The position numbers and the translations under genes are program-made. The notes below the pieces were generated by a model, which ran no database searches, was not told where the DNA came from, and saw only the letters and a program-made list of their open reading frames with translations. A stretch of 64,000 nucleotides of DNA from CAZNHL01 sp964572965 (GTDB taxonomy: Bacteria > Bacteroidota > Bacteroidia > Cytophagales > UBA9547): assembly GCA_964572965.1 (NCBI GenBank), contig CAZNHL010000008.1:1-64000 (forward strand). Reading direction: 5' to 3'. Positions 33,225-41,095 of the stretch are shown in pieces (positions within the stretch are counted from its first letter, which is position 1; each line of letters starts with the position of its first letter).

Positions 33225-33755
33225 TTAAAAAACTACCAGCGATTGCACATTTGCAGTATGCTTTTGAAGTACTTGTCTGCCTTCGAGAAAATCCAGTTCA
33301 ACGAGAAAGTGAAAACCGGTAACCGAAGCGCCTTGTCTTTTAATCAATTGAGCTGCGGCATTTGCTGTGCCGCCGGTAGCCAGCAGGTCATCGTGGATAG
33401 CTACACGCCAGCCTGGTTCAAGGGCATCTTCATTCATTTCCACACAGGCAGTACCATATTCTAAATCGTAAGTTTGAGAAATGGTCTTATAAGGCAGTTT
33501 TCCCTGTTTCCTTACCGGAATCATTGGTATGCCCAATTCCATGGCTACAGAAAGCCCGAACCAGAATCCGCGGCTGTCAAGGCAAACGAGTGCATCCGGT
33601 TTTTCTGGTGCAATATTCTCGGTGAGTTCACGCACAATAGAGCGACAGAGCTTTGCGTCTTTCAAAACAGGAGTAATGTCCTTGAAAATAATCCCCGGTT
33701 TAGGAAAATCAATAATGTCGCGGATAGTGCTATGTAAAGTGCTTTCGTGTATCAT
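33225..33755 (-). CDS. apt: Adenine phosphoribosyltransferase
   Basis: A 176-residue type I phosphoribosyltransferase that makes AMP from adenine and PRPP. The PRPP loop is VAIHDDLLATGGTANAA, where the first acidic pair is H-D-D instead of the usual V-D-D, and the core FPKPGIIFKDITPVL and ARSRGF-like LDSRGFWFG motifs are present. A longer frame begins with TTG at 33788, but the ATG at 33755 is used because homologues begin at this region (STIRDIIDFPKPGI). It is divergent from mtnN, which releases adenine, so the pair forms a methylthioadenosine/adenine salvage neighbourhood. Confidence 0.94.
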   Translation of the reverse strand: MIHESTLHSTIRDIIDFPKPGIIFKDITPVLKDAKLCRSIVRELTENIAPEKPDALVCLDSRGFWFGLSVAMELGIPMIPVRKQGKLPYKTISQTYDLEYGTACVEMNEDALEPGWRVAIHDDLLATGGTANAAAQLIKRQGASVTGFHFLVELDFLEGRQVLQKHTANVQSLVVF

Positions 33756-33808
33756 ATGCCTTTGTTTTAAAATACCGGAACCTGACAAAGATATAAACTA
33801 CCTTCAAT

Positions 33809-33841
33809 AGAAGTTCCACTTTTTTGAAAAGTGGAACTTCT
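33809..33841. repeat. 15-bp inverted repeat between divergent apt and mtnN
   Basis: Arms AGAAGTTCCACTTTT and AAAAGTGGAACTTCT are perfect complements with a 3-nt loop. A near-identical palindrome lies at 51957-51987. Because the flanking genes diverge, this copy is not expected to be a terminator, which suggests a dispersed element or a regulatory hairpin. Confidence 0.75.
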
Positions 33842-33912
33842 GGTAAATGAACTTACACCTCACAACCTAAAACTCATCACTTAGTAGTATCTTGTGGTTT
33901 TAAAAATAAAGC

Positions 33913-34671
33913 ATGAGCAAAGAGTTGTTGACAGGCATTCTGGTACCAATGAATGAGGAAATTGAAATGATCCTTAAGCATATGGTAGTGGAAGAAGTCT
34001 ATGAAGCCGGAAAAAGGAAATTTCATAAAGGGCATATCAATGGTAAAGCCTGTGTGGTGGCACTTTCAAGAATTGGTAAAGTGGCCTCTTCGGTAACTGC
34101 TGCCGTGATGATAGAGCATTTTAAGATTGACCGTTTACTGGTTACCGGTGTTGCAGGTGCAATCTCTTCTAATGTAAAAATCGGAGATATTGTAGTTGCT
34201 ACTACATGTGTGCAGCACGATATGGATTGCCGTCCTTTATTTCCGCAGTTTGAATCTCCGATGCTGGGCAAAAGCTTTTTTGAATGTACACCTGAATTGA
34301 CAGAGTTAGCACAGAAAAACTGTCAGGACTTTCTTGATAAAGACTTTCATACATACATTGGTGCTGAATACGTAAAAGAGTTTGGGATTCCCGAACCTAA
34401 AGTGCACCGTGGGCAATTAGTAAGCGGAGACCAGTTTATTGGTACCATGGATCAGCTGAATAAAATCAGGACAGAATTGCCGGAGGCTATTTTTGTTGAA
34501 ATGGAAGGGGCGGCTGTGGCGCAGGTTTGCTATGAGTACAATATACCATTTGTGGTTATTCGTTCTATATCAGATAATGCTGATCATTCAGCGCATGTCG
34601 ATTTCGGGAGTTATATAGAACATGTTTCAAAATACTACACGTGGGGACTGGCAGAGCGATTTTTAGCTTAA
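33913..34671 (+). CDS. mtnN: 5'-methylthioadenosine/S-adenosylhomocysteine nucleosidase
   Basis: A 252-residue nucleosidase that cleaves MTA and SAH to adenine and the thioribose sugar. The glycine-rich strand VTGVAGAISSNVKIGDIVVA, the substrate Glu and Met in FVEMEGAAVAQVC, and the catalytic Asp in RSISDNAD are present. It supplies adenine to apt, whose gene diverges from it, and prevents build-up of inhibitory SAH. No luxS gene is seen nearby. The start at 33913 precedes LLTGILVPMNEE, a typical N-terminus. Confidence 0.93.
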   Translation: MSKELLTGILVPMNEEIEMILKHMVVEEVYEAGKRKFHKGHINGKACVVALSRIGKVASSVTAAVMIEHFKIDRLLVTGVAGAISSNVKIGDIVVATTCVQHDMDCRPLFPQFESPMLGKSFFECTPELTELAQKNCQDFLDKDFHTYIGAEYVKEFGIPEPKVHRGQLVSGDQFIGTMDQLNKIRTELPEAIFVEMEGAAVAQVCYEYNIPFVVIRSISDNADHSAHVDFGSYIEHVSKYYTWGLAERFLA

Positions 34672-34782
34672 GGGTGTTTATGTGTTTTTATATTGAATAT
34701 GTTAAAGTGGAGCATTCCAGTTTCTTTCCTAAATCATAAATTATTATTGAGCAATACTCACTACCCACTACTCATTACTAAA

Positions 34783-35463
34783 ATGAAGATACTCGTTGTA
34801 GAAGATGAAGCAGAAATGCGGATCAATATTGTGAAGTCGCTGGAGCAGGAGAAATACCTGGTTGAGACGGCATACGATTTTGATTCTGCAATGGACAAGG
34901 TGGCTGTCTACGATTATGATTGTATACTGCTCGATATTTCGTTGCCGGGAGGAAGCGGGCTCGATATTTTAAAAGAACTAAAAAAACAGAATAAGGCAGA
35001 AGGAGTAATCATTGTTTCTGCCAAAAACTCCATAGATGATAAAGTGGAAGGCCTTAATCTTGGCGCAGATGATTACCTGCCAAAGCCATTCCATCTGGCG
35101 GAATTACATGCCCGAGTAAAATCAGTGTTGAGGAGAAAGGTTTTTGAAGGTAATCAGAATATTATTCAGCTTAAAAACCTCAAAGTAGATATTGAAAACA
35201 GAAATGTTTATATCAATGAACAATTGCTGAGCCTGAACAGGAAGGAGTTCGATATATTAACCTATTTCTTATCAAACAAGAACAGACTGATTGGCAAAAC
35301 GGCATTGGCCGAACATGTCTGGGGAGACCAGATTGATGAAGCTGACAGTTTTGAGTTTATCTATTCTCAGATCAAAAACCTGCGTAAGAAACTAAAAGAC
35401 AATCGTGCAGAAATAGAAATACAGGCAATTTACGGAACAGGCTATAAACTGATTACTGAATGA
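34783..35463 (+). CDS. OmpR-family response regulator
   Basis: A 226-residue response regulator. The receiver domain has the acidic pair in LVVEDEAEM, the phospho-Asp in CILLDISLPGGSG, the Thr/Ser site IIVSAKNS and the Lys in YLPKPFHL. The C-terminal winged-helix domain (about 130-226) has the typical LSLNRKEFDILTYFLSNKN and the wing GTGYKLITE. It overlaps the histidine kinase gene by 4 bp (ATGA). A longer frame starts at 34693, but receiver domains start at MKILVVEDE. The regulon is unknown. Confidence 0.94.
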   Translation: MKILVVEDEAEMRINIVKSLEQEKYLVETAYDFDSAMDKVAVYDYDCILLDISLPGGSGLDILKELKKQNKAEGVIIVSAKNSIDDKVEGLNLGADDYLPKPFHLAELHARVKSVLRRKVFEGNQNIIQLKNLKVDIENRNVYINEQLLSLNRKEFDILTYFLSNKNRLIGKTALAEHVWGDQIDEADSFEFIYSQIKNLRKKLKDNRAEIEIQAIYGTGYKLITE

Positions 35464-36725
35464 AACTGCTGAATTATACTAACTCCTACTTTGGCATTGC
35501 ACTTTTTGTGGCAATCACAATTTGGGCGGGTGTATTCTATTTTGCCATGATGGACGAAGTGTATGACAGCATTGATGATGGGCTTGGCAATACTAAAATG
35601 CTGGTTATTCAAAAAGCTGCCCGGGAACCACGGTTACTCAAAAAGAATGATTTTGAAGAAAGAGGGTATGCCATCCGTGAAATAAATAAATCAAGTGCCC
35701 TGAATATCAGAGATCAATATATCGATACTTTAATGTATATGCAGCTGGAAGGGGAGGATGAACCTGTGCGTATGCTGAAAACTGCCTTTGAACAGGATGG
35801 GAAGTATTATGAACTGCGGGTAGTTACTTCTATGGTTGAAAGTGATGATCTGCTGGGAAATCTGCTGTTTTACCTCGCTTGTTTATATGGTGGGCTCATT
35901 TTAACCATTCTTGTTATCAATAATGTACTATTGAAGAAAATCTGGCAGCCATTTTATCATTTGCTTGGTGTACTTAAAAACTACAGACTTGAACAGCCGG
36001 AAATGCCTTCTTTCCAGAAGACCAATGTTGAAGAGTTTCAGATGCTGAGCGATACTGTGGAAACTTTGTTGGATACGACTAAAACCACTTACAATAGCCA
36101 GAAACAATTCATAGAAAATGCCTCTCATGAGTTGCAGACCCCCTTGGCAATTGGTTTGAATAAGTTGGAATTGTTGCTGGAGAAGAACGAACTTTCAGAA
36201 GAACAGACCGAGAGTGTGAATGCTACAATCAGTCAGTTACAACGTTTGGTGCGATTGAATAAATCATTGTTGCTGCTCACCAAGATAGAGAATAAACAGT
36301 TTATTGCAGAACAGGAAGTTGACTGGGCTGAACTTGCTCCTAAAGTATTGGAAGACTTTGCAGATCAGGCTGAGTTTAAAAATGTAAAGCTGTTATTTGA
36401 GAAATCGGTAGCAGAGGTAAAACAACGAATGAACATTGATCTGGCAGAAATGCTGCTCGTGAATCTTATTAAAAATGCCATTGTTCACAATGTGAAGGGC
36501 GGGGAAGTCTCTGTTAAATTGTCCTCAGCAGAACTGATAATAGAAAATACGGGTAAGCAAACAGCTTTGGATGAAGAAAAAGTATTTAAACGTTTTTATA
36601 AAAATGAGCAAAATCCCAATTCGACGGGTTTGGGTCTTGCCATTGTTAAAGCCATTGCCGATTTATATCAGTTAAAGGTGGGTTATCAATACAATGGTAA
36701 ACATGTTGTTGTGATCCATTGGTAG
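35460..36725 (+). CDS. Membrane sensor histidine kinase
   Basis: A 421-residue kinase, cognate to the adjacent OmpR-type regulator. The topology is a transmembrane segment at about 12-32, a periplasmic sensor loop of about 100 residues, and a second membrane segment near 142-160. HisKA follows with the phospho-His in FIENASHELQTPLAIGLNKL, then HATPase_c with the N box (LVNLIKNAIVHN) and a G2 box (NSTGLGLAIVKAIA). No canonical HAMP or PAS domain is evident. The ligand is unknown. Confidence 0.94.
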   Translation: MKLLNYTNSYFGIALFVAITIWAGVFYFAMMDEVYDSIDDGLGNTKMLVIQKAAREPRLLKKNDFEERGYAIREINKSSALNIRDQYIDTLMYMQLEGEDEPVRMLKTAFEQDGKYYELRVVTSMVESDDLLGNLLFYLACLYGGLILTILVINNVLLKKIWQPFYHLLGVLKNYRLEQPEMPSFQKTNVEEFQMLSDTVETLLDTTKTTYNSQKQFIENASHELQTPLAIGLNKLELLLEKNELSEEQTESVNATISQLQRLVRLNKSLLLLTKIENKQFIAEQEVDWAELAPKVLEDFADQAEFKNVKLLFEKSVAEVKQRMNIDLAEMLLVNLIKNAIVHNVKGGEVSVKLSSAELIIENTGKQTALDEEKVFKRFYKNEQNPNSTGLGLAIVKAIADLYQLKVGYQYNGKHVVVIHW

Positions 36726-36766
36726 GGACGTCCCTGCGTGGGCGTCCCTGGACGTATGCAATACGT
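36724..36766. repeat. REP-like double hairpin related to the RAYT hairpin
   Basis: Arms AGGGACGTCCC (36724-36734) and GGGCGTCCCT (36740-36749), with one bulged base, are followed by a second small palindrome ACGTAT-GCA-ATACGT (36752-36766). The minus strand carries AGGGACGCCCACG, close to the hairpin arm in the RAYT gene at 23164. It overlaps the stop codon of the kinase gene. Confidence 0.65.
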
Positions 36767-36849
36767 GCTGATTAGTGTTATAGGACGGCCACATAGAGTT
36801 GCCCCGACAAAGCGCCCGGAAATGTGGTTAATTTATGACACGATTTGTT

Positions 36850-37482
36850 TTAAACGTTATCCCACTCTTCGCGCATATTGGTAACCCAGTTAATGGCAAA
36901 GTATCTTTCGTAGGCAACACTAGGGTTTAATTCTGCGTCGATCAAGTCTTCCGGAGCTGTTTCTTGAATGGCCCAGTTAATTCTGAAAATAAGGTCTGCC
37001 TGATCCATAATCTCCGATTTAGGTCTTATTGTCGCTGACCAGATGAAATCTTCGGTACTTTCCAGGAATGAAGGTATATGTTTTATAATATTATCAGGAT
37101 CTGCTTCTTCAACAGGCAACTCTAAAAGGTCTACTTTATTAATTACCCACATCAGTAGCCAGATGGCTTCTACACGCCATGAAATGACTGTGATATTTTC
37201 GTCATCATAGGGTTCTGTTTTTTCAAAAAGGTCTTTTTCCTCATCTGATACACTTTCCCAAAGATGCTGTTCTGTCAGGAAATTAATGATTACAGGTCCT
37301 AAGCGTTGATCTTTAGCGGCACAATTCAAATAGGATAGAATAATAATACGCGCAGCAATCTCTTGAGCTGTTCTTAACTTTACTTCACTTTCTTCCTCCA
37401 AAGCCGGTAAATCAGGAAATGTCGGAATACGCAAATTGGTAAGTAAGTCTTCTGTCTGTTGTTTTCTCTCTTCTGCTGTCAT
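36850..37482 (-). CDS. DUF4272 family protein
   Basis: A 210-residue cytoplasmic protein. The N-terminal RKQQTEDLLTNLRIPTFPDL and LRTAQEIAARIIILSYLN blocks match DUF4272, a family of unknown function found in many phyla and often next to other DUFs. It is helical, acidic, with many Trp residues (ISWRVEAIWLLMWVINKVD). The gene lies 7 bp after the phosphodiester glycosidase gene on the same strand, so they may be one operon, though a functional link is not obvious. Confidence 0.8.
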   Translation of the reverse strand: MTAEERKQQTEDLLTNLRIPTFPDLPALEEESEVKLRTAQEIAARIIILSYLNCAAKDQRLGPVIINFLTEQHLWESVSDEEKDLFEKTEPYDDENITVISWRVEAIWLLMWVINKVDLLELPVEEADPDNIIKHIPSFLESTEDFIWSATIRPKSEIMDQADLIFRINWAIQETAPEDLIDAELNPSVAYERYFAINWVTNMREEWDNV

Positions 37483-37489
37483 CCTGTTT

Positions 37490-38230
37490 TTACTTTTGAG
37501 TAACCCCGATTATGACTCCAAAATTGCCATCTGTCTGAATCCAGTGTTTTTCAGGTAAATAAGTTCTTGATACAAAACCGTCAAGATACAAGGCATTTTT
37601 ACAGCCTAAACTTTGAAAATACTTTGCAAAGTCATAAAAGTTAATTTCCTTTTTTGACATGACAAAGATTATCCTGTTATCAGGAAGGATACCAACTCCG
37701 TTTCTGATATTGAGATTTACTGAACCCTCTTTAAAGGCACTATGTATTTGTCCGTTTGTTACCAGCATTGGTCCGGACTGGGTCGCATATTTTATGTCTC
37801 TATTACTACCGGTAATACTGGAAGTAAAGTCAGTAGTTGTACAAATCACAGGCTTATTGTCTGTCGTTATATAAAAAACGCCGTTTGGCTGTAAATAGAA
37901 GTTACCATTTCCTTGTGAATTATTCAAGGGAGCAAGTGTCTTTCCGTTTTGGATAAACAAGCCAAGGGGAGAAGCATCTGTTTTGTACATGCCTCCATTC
38001 ATGGCAAATAAAAGGGTTTGTTTTTTGCCCTCAACAAAGCTTTTAAGATTTTGAATACTTCTCAGAGGGCTGCCCTGATCATCTTTCCAGTATAGTTGTA
38101 AATCCTGTTTTTTCAGGTCAACAGTATAAGTGACCAGCTGCTCTTCAGTATCACCGAAAGTAAACGCAATTAATCCTGTGCTTAGCAATATTAAAGTGCT
38201 TAACAGGAATGTTCTTTTTCTGTTTTTCAA
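37490..38230 (-). CDS. Phosphodiester glycosidase family protein (NAGPA-like)
   Basis: A 246-residue exported protein with a signal/anchor at residues 6-25. The NAGPA-domain features are FAMNGGMYKTDASPLGLFIQ, KYATQSGPMLVTNG, GVGILPDNRIIFVMS and ALYLDGFVSRTYLPE, matching phosphodiester glycosidases related to the mammalian uncovering enzyme. Bacterial relatives cleave GlcNAc-phosphodiesters, probably in wall or capsule glycans, but this substrate is inferred from the family. The order is 38557-lipoprotein, this gene, DUF4272, with gaps of 12 and 7 bp. Confidence 0.88.
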   Translation of the reverse strand: MKNRKRTFLLSTLILLSTGLIAFTFGDTEEQLVTYTVDLKKQDLQLYWKDDQGSPLRSIQNLKSFVEGKKQTLLFAMNGGMYKTDASPLGLFIQNGKTLAPLNNSQGNGNFYLQPNGVFYITTDNKPVICTTTDFTSSITGSNRDIKYATQSGPMLVTNGQIHSAFKEGSVNLNIRNGVGILPDNRIIFVMSKKEINFYDFAKYFQSLGCKNALYLDGFVSRTYLPEKHWIQTDGNFGVIIGVTQK

Positions 38231-38242
38231 ATGAGTGTTATT

Positions 38243-38557
38243 TTATGATGACTTGATTTTGGGGTTTTGCTGATTTTGCTTTTTTATTTTATCACAAGAT
38301 TTGCAGTGATAAATAATTGCAAATCTTTTTTCCGGCCATGGATAAATGAGACAGCCCATACATTTTCTCGTTTTTCCATTTGGATAGGCTGACGTGTTGT
38401 GACTTTGACAGAAGTAACCATAAGATGTTCTGACAAGCGTCTTTTTCATTTGTTGCTGATGAAGTTCACAGACATCAGATTTCGTATTCCTCGCTGTATT
38501 AAGAATAATACATGACTGAGTTGTTAGTATGATCAGTATGCTAAGTAAAATTCTCAA
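38243..38557 (-). CDS. Small Cys-rich lipoprotein
   Basis: A 104-residue protein with a lipobox (MRILLSILIILTTQSC). The mature part has a Cys/His-rich region (SDVCELHQQQMKKT, then YFCQSH, RKCMGCLIYPW, YHCKSCDKIKKQ) with eight Cys in C-x2-C-type pairs, the look of a zinc-ribbon. It has the appearance of a metal-binding domain, but no family is recognised. It sits 12 bp upstream of the phosphodiester glycosidase on the same strand. Confidence 0.65.
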   Translation of the reverse strand: MRILLSILIILTTQSCIILNTARNTKSDVCELHQQQMKKTLVRTSYGYFCQSHNTSAYPNGKTRKCMGCLIYPWPEKRFAIIYHCKSCDKIKKQNQQNPKIKSS

Positions 38558-38678
38558 TGTATTACTTATTGGAAACTGTGTTAGATAAATTTACGATGTC
38601 AATCCTCAGCTCCAGCAAGGAACGATATATTGGAGGGTTTGAAAGCACTCAAACTTTAGATTAGAGTAACATTTATTT

Positions 38679-40991
38679 TTAGAACGGATAACCGATGGCA
38701 AAATTGAGTACAAGGTTCCGGGAGTTCCAACCGTTACCGAGATTTAATAAACCTGTCCAGCGTTCACTTTGCGGTAATCCCGGGTTTCTCAGAGGTGTAG
38801 CAAGGTCAAAGCGGATTACAAAGTAATCTATGTCTATACGAGCTCCGAAACCGGCTCCGACAGCAATTTCTGTGTACCAGTTTGGGCCGAAGGCACCGCC
38901 AGGAAGTGAGGCATTGTCGCTGCTGAGCCACACGTTACCGGCATCCACAAACCAGGCTCCTTTTAGGACAGAGATAATAGGGAAGCGGTATTCTATATTG
39001 GCTTCGAGCTTTACGTTACCTGACTGGTCCCAATAGCTTTCAGAATAGCTTTTGTTGCTGAAGTAGCTACCAGGGCCGATTGAACGTGCCCTAAAGGCCC
39101 GGATACTGCTTGGCCCGCCGGAGAAGTATTGTTTGATGAATGGCAGTTGTGTAGAGTTGCCATACGGTAAACCTATACCCGCAAAAAAGCGCAATACGAG
39201 TTGTGAACCTTTATTTAGCTTCTTATAGAGACGTATGTCGCCGTCTACTTTTGCATACTGAGCATAAGGCTGACCAAGCAGGGTTTTAACACTATCTTTA
39301 TTGCCTGCTGCGCTTTGTATGCCATTGATGGCGTTACCGGAAAAATCGGTATTGGCCATAAATAAAATACTGTTACGCCTGGTCTTCTGCGCGAGTTGAT
39401 TATAGACAAATGAGTAAGTTAAACCGGCAATAAATTGCTGTTGAAAACTGATTGCGAGGTAGGGGTTTTCTGCTAATATCTGTTTAAAAGCATCGGTGAT
39501 ATTGGTAATCTGGACATAGTTGACAGACACAGGGTTGATCTCATGTGTAATATAACGGGATGAGTTCCAGGTATAACCAAAAGAGGCAAGCGCGGAGGTA
39601 AGCTTGTAATATTGGATTCTGTTCAGGATGTCATAAGAAACGCTGATTTTGGTCTTAGGAACAGAATAGGTGTTTGCTCTTTTAATAGTGATTGGTGTAA
39701 GCATGCGCGGGAATACCAGATCTGTCTGAATACCTACCATATATGAATAAAGTCCGGTGTTTTGCCCGCTGATAAACTGTGTCTCATAACCGACTTTTCC
39801 GGTAATTGCTAATAGCTCGCCTGCGTTAAATATGCTGCGGTTTCTGTAACTCGCCAGGAACTCAGGCCCTACGAAGTTGTTGGATTTTGACAAGGCCTGA
39901 AGTTCGAACCTCACAGCCTGGCTATTGAATGTTGATAAGAATATGTCTGTATCCAGATACCCGTAACCTGCAGAATCGACATACAGGGAGTCCGGTTGGC
40001 GATAACGAATATTCACATAGCGGAACGTTCCGATAGTAGACAGGCGGCTGCTTGTATTGTTCTGGCTACGAAGACTGTATAGTTTTCCCGGTTTGATCAT
40101 GACATACCGTTTGAGATGCCATGGCTTAAAATATTTTTCCCCCTGAATGAATGTAATACTGTCATAAACGGAAGTGTCTGCTTTGTTTCTGCTTTTGCCT
40201 TCCTGTACACTGTAATCGGCAAATACAGTTACCGAATTGATTTTATATGGGACCAGCCCTTCTTTTGGTGATCCTTCTTTGATGTTGAGGTATAAATCAA
40301 ACAATCTGGTCTGTGATTGATTAGTATCAACTTTGAATACAAGGTTGTCCGGGCGGAAATTGTAATAGCCTCGGTTTTTAAGGTAGTTATCGATACGTTC
40401 CCTTTCTTTTTTTAGCTGATCAAGGTCATAACGTATTCCTTTTTTCAGGATGGTACGGTTCAACGATTTTTTGATATTTTTACTTATATCAGATGAATCT
40501 GGCACATAAACATAGTTTTGCAGTTGATAAGGGTCAGATACACGAACGGTATAATTCACAGTAGATGTTTTTCTGTGCAGGTTAATATTGACTTTGACAG
40601 CACTGAAAAAATAGCCGCGGTTTTCCAGTCTGTTCTGAATAAGTTTAATTGTCTTGTTGGTGTCGACAGCACTTAAGTAAACAGGTTTTTCACCATATTT
40701 TTTGTTTAGTTTTTGGTAGAATTTACCTGCCCCTTCTTTAGAACCTTTAAAGTGGGTCCATAAATAGAACCTTGCTCCAAGAATTTTCTTGTTAGGTTTT
40801 GGACGTAGAAGATCGTTAAGCTCATTTTGTAAATCCCGCTTTCCTGTGATTTTTGAATTAGATTTCAGAACGACCTCGCCGCCGTCATAGAGTTTTTCAG
40901 TTTCGGGCACGTGGCGTTTCACTCTGCATGAGGTTTGCAAAGTGAGGGTTATTATCAGTGAAAGGCCTATGGAAGCGCTAAAAAACTTCAT
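38679..40991 (-). CDS. tamL: TamL: lipoprotein TamA/Omp85-family outer-membrane protein
   Basis: A 770-residue Omp85-superfamily protein with a lipoprotein signal (lipobox LQTSC, Cys about 22), as in the Bacteroidota TamL variant of TamA. POTRA-type domains are predicted in the first 380 residues (PQTENRGYFFSAVKVN-like phrases such as LIQNRLENRGYFFSAVKVNI). The C-terminal 380 residues form the barrel, with IKQYFSGGPSSIRAFRARSI near the fifth strand region and a terminal strand NLVLNFAIGYPF. It inserts or assembles outer-membrane proteins together with TamB, encoded just upstream on the same strand (104 bp away). Confidence 0.85.
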   Translation of the reverse strand: MKFFSASIGLSLIITLTLQTSCRVKRHVPETEKLYDGGEVVLKSNSKITGKRDLQNELNDLLRPKPNKKILGARFYLWTHFKGSKEGAGKFYQKLNKKYGEKPVYLSAVDTNKTIKLIQNRLENRGYFFSAVKVNINLHRKTSTVNYTVRVSDPYQLQNYVYVPDSSDISKNIKKSLNRTILKKGIRYDLDQLKKERERIDNYLKNRGYYNFRPDNLVFKVDTNQSQTRLFDLYLNIKEGSPKEGLVPYKINSVTVFADYSVQEGKSRNKADTSVYDSITFIQGEKYFKPWHLKRYVMIKPGKLYSLRSQNNTSSRLSTIGTFRYVNIRYRQPDSLYVDSAGYGYLDTDIFLSTFNSQAVRFELQALSKSNNFVGPEFLASYRNRSIFNAGELLAITGKVGYETQFISGQNTGLYSYMVGIQTDLVFPRMLTPITIKRANTYSVPKTKISVSYDILNRIQYYKLTSALASFGYTWNSSRYITHEINPVSVNYVQITNITDAFKQILAENPYLAISFQQQFIAGLTYSFVYNQLAQKTRRNSILFMANTDFSGNAINGIQSAAGNKDSVKTLLGQPYAQYAKVDGDIRLYKKLNKGSQLVLRFFAGIGLPYGNSTQLPFIKQYFSGGPSSIRAFRARSIGPGSYFSNKSYSESYWDQSGNVKLEANIEYRFPIISVLKGAWFVDAGNVWLSSDNASLPGGAFGPNWYTEIAVGAGFGARIDIDYFVIRFDLATPLRNPGLPQSERWTGLLNLGNGWNSRNLVLNFAIGYPF

Positions 40992-41095
40992 TTAAAAAAA
41001 CATTCAAAACAATATATCAATTTATGACTATCTCTTTATTAAAACCCTACAGGTTTATCAAATGGAGGTAATAAACTGGTAGGCAAGTACCAAAT

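Noticed and set aside
34693..34782. Longer N-terminus of the OmpR-type regulator
   Set aside because: The extra 30 residues have no domain; receiver domains begin at MKILVVEDE.
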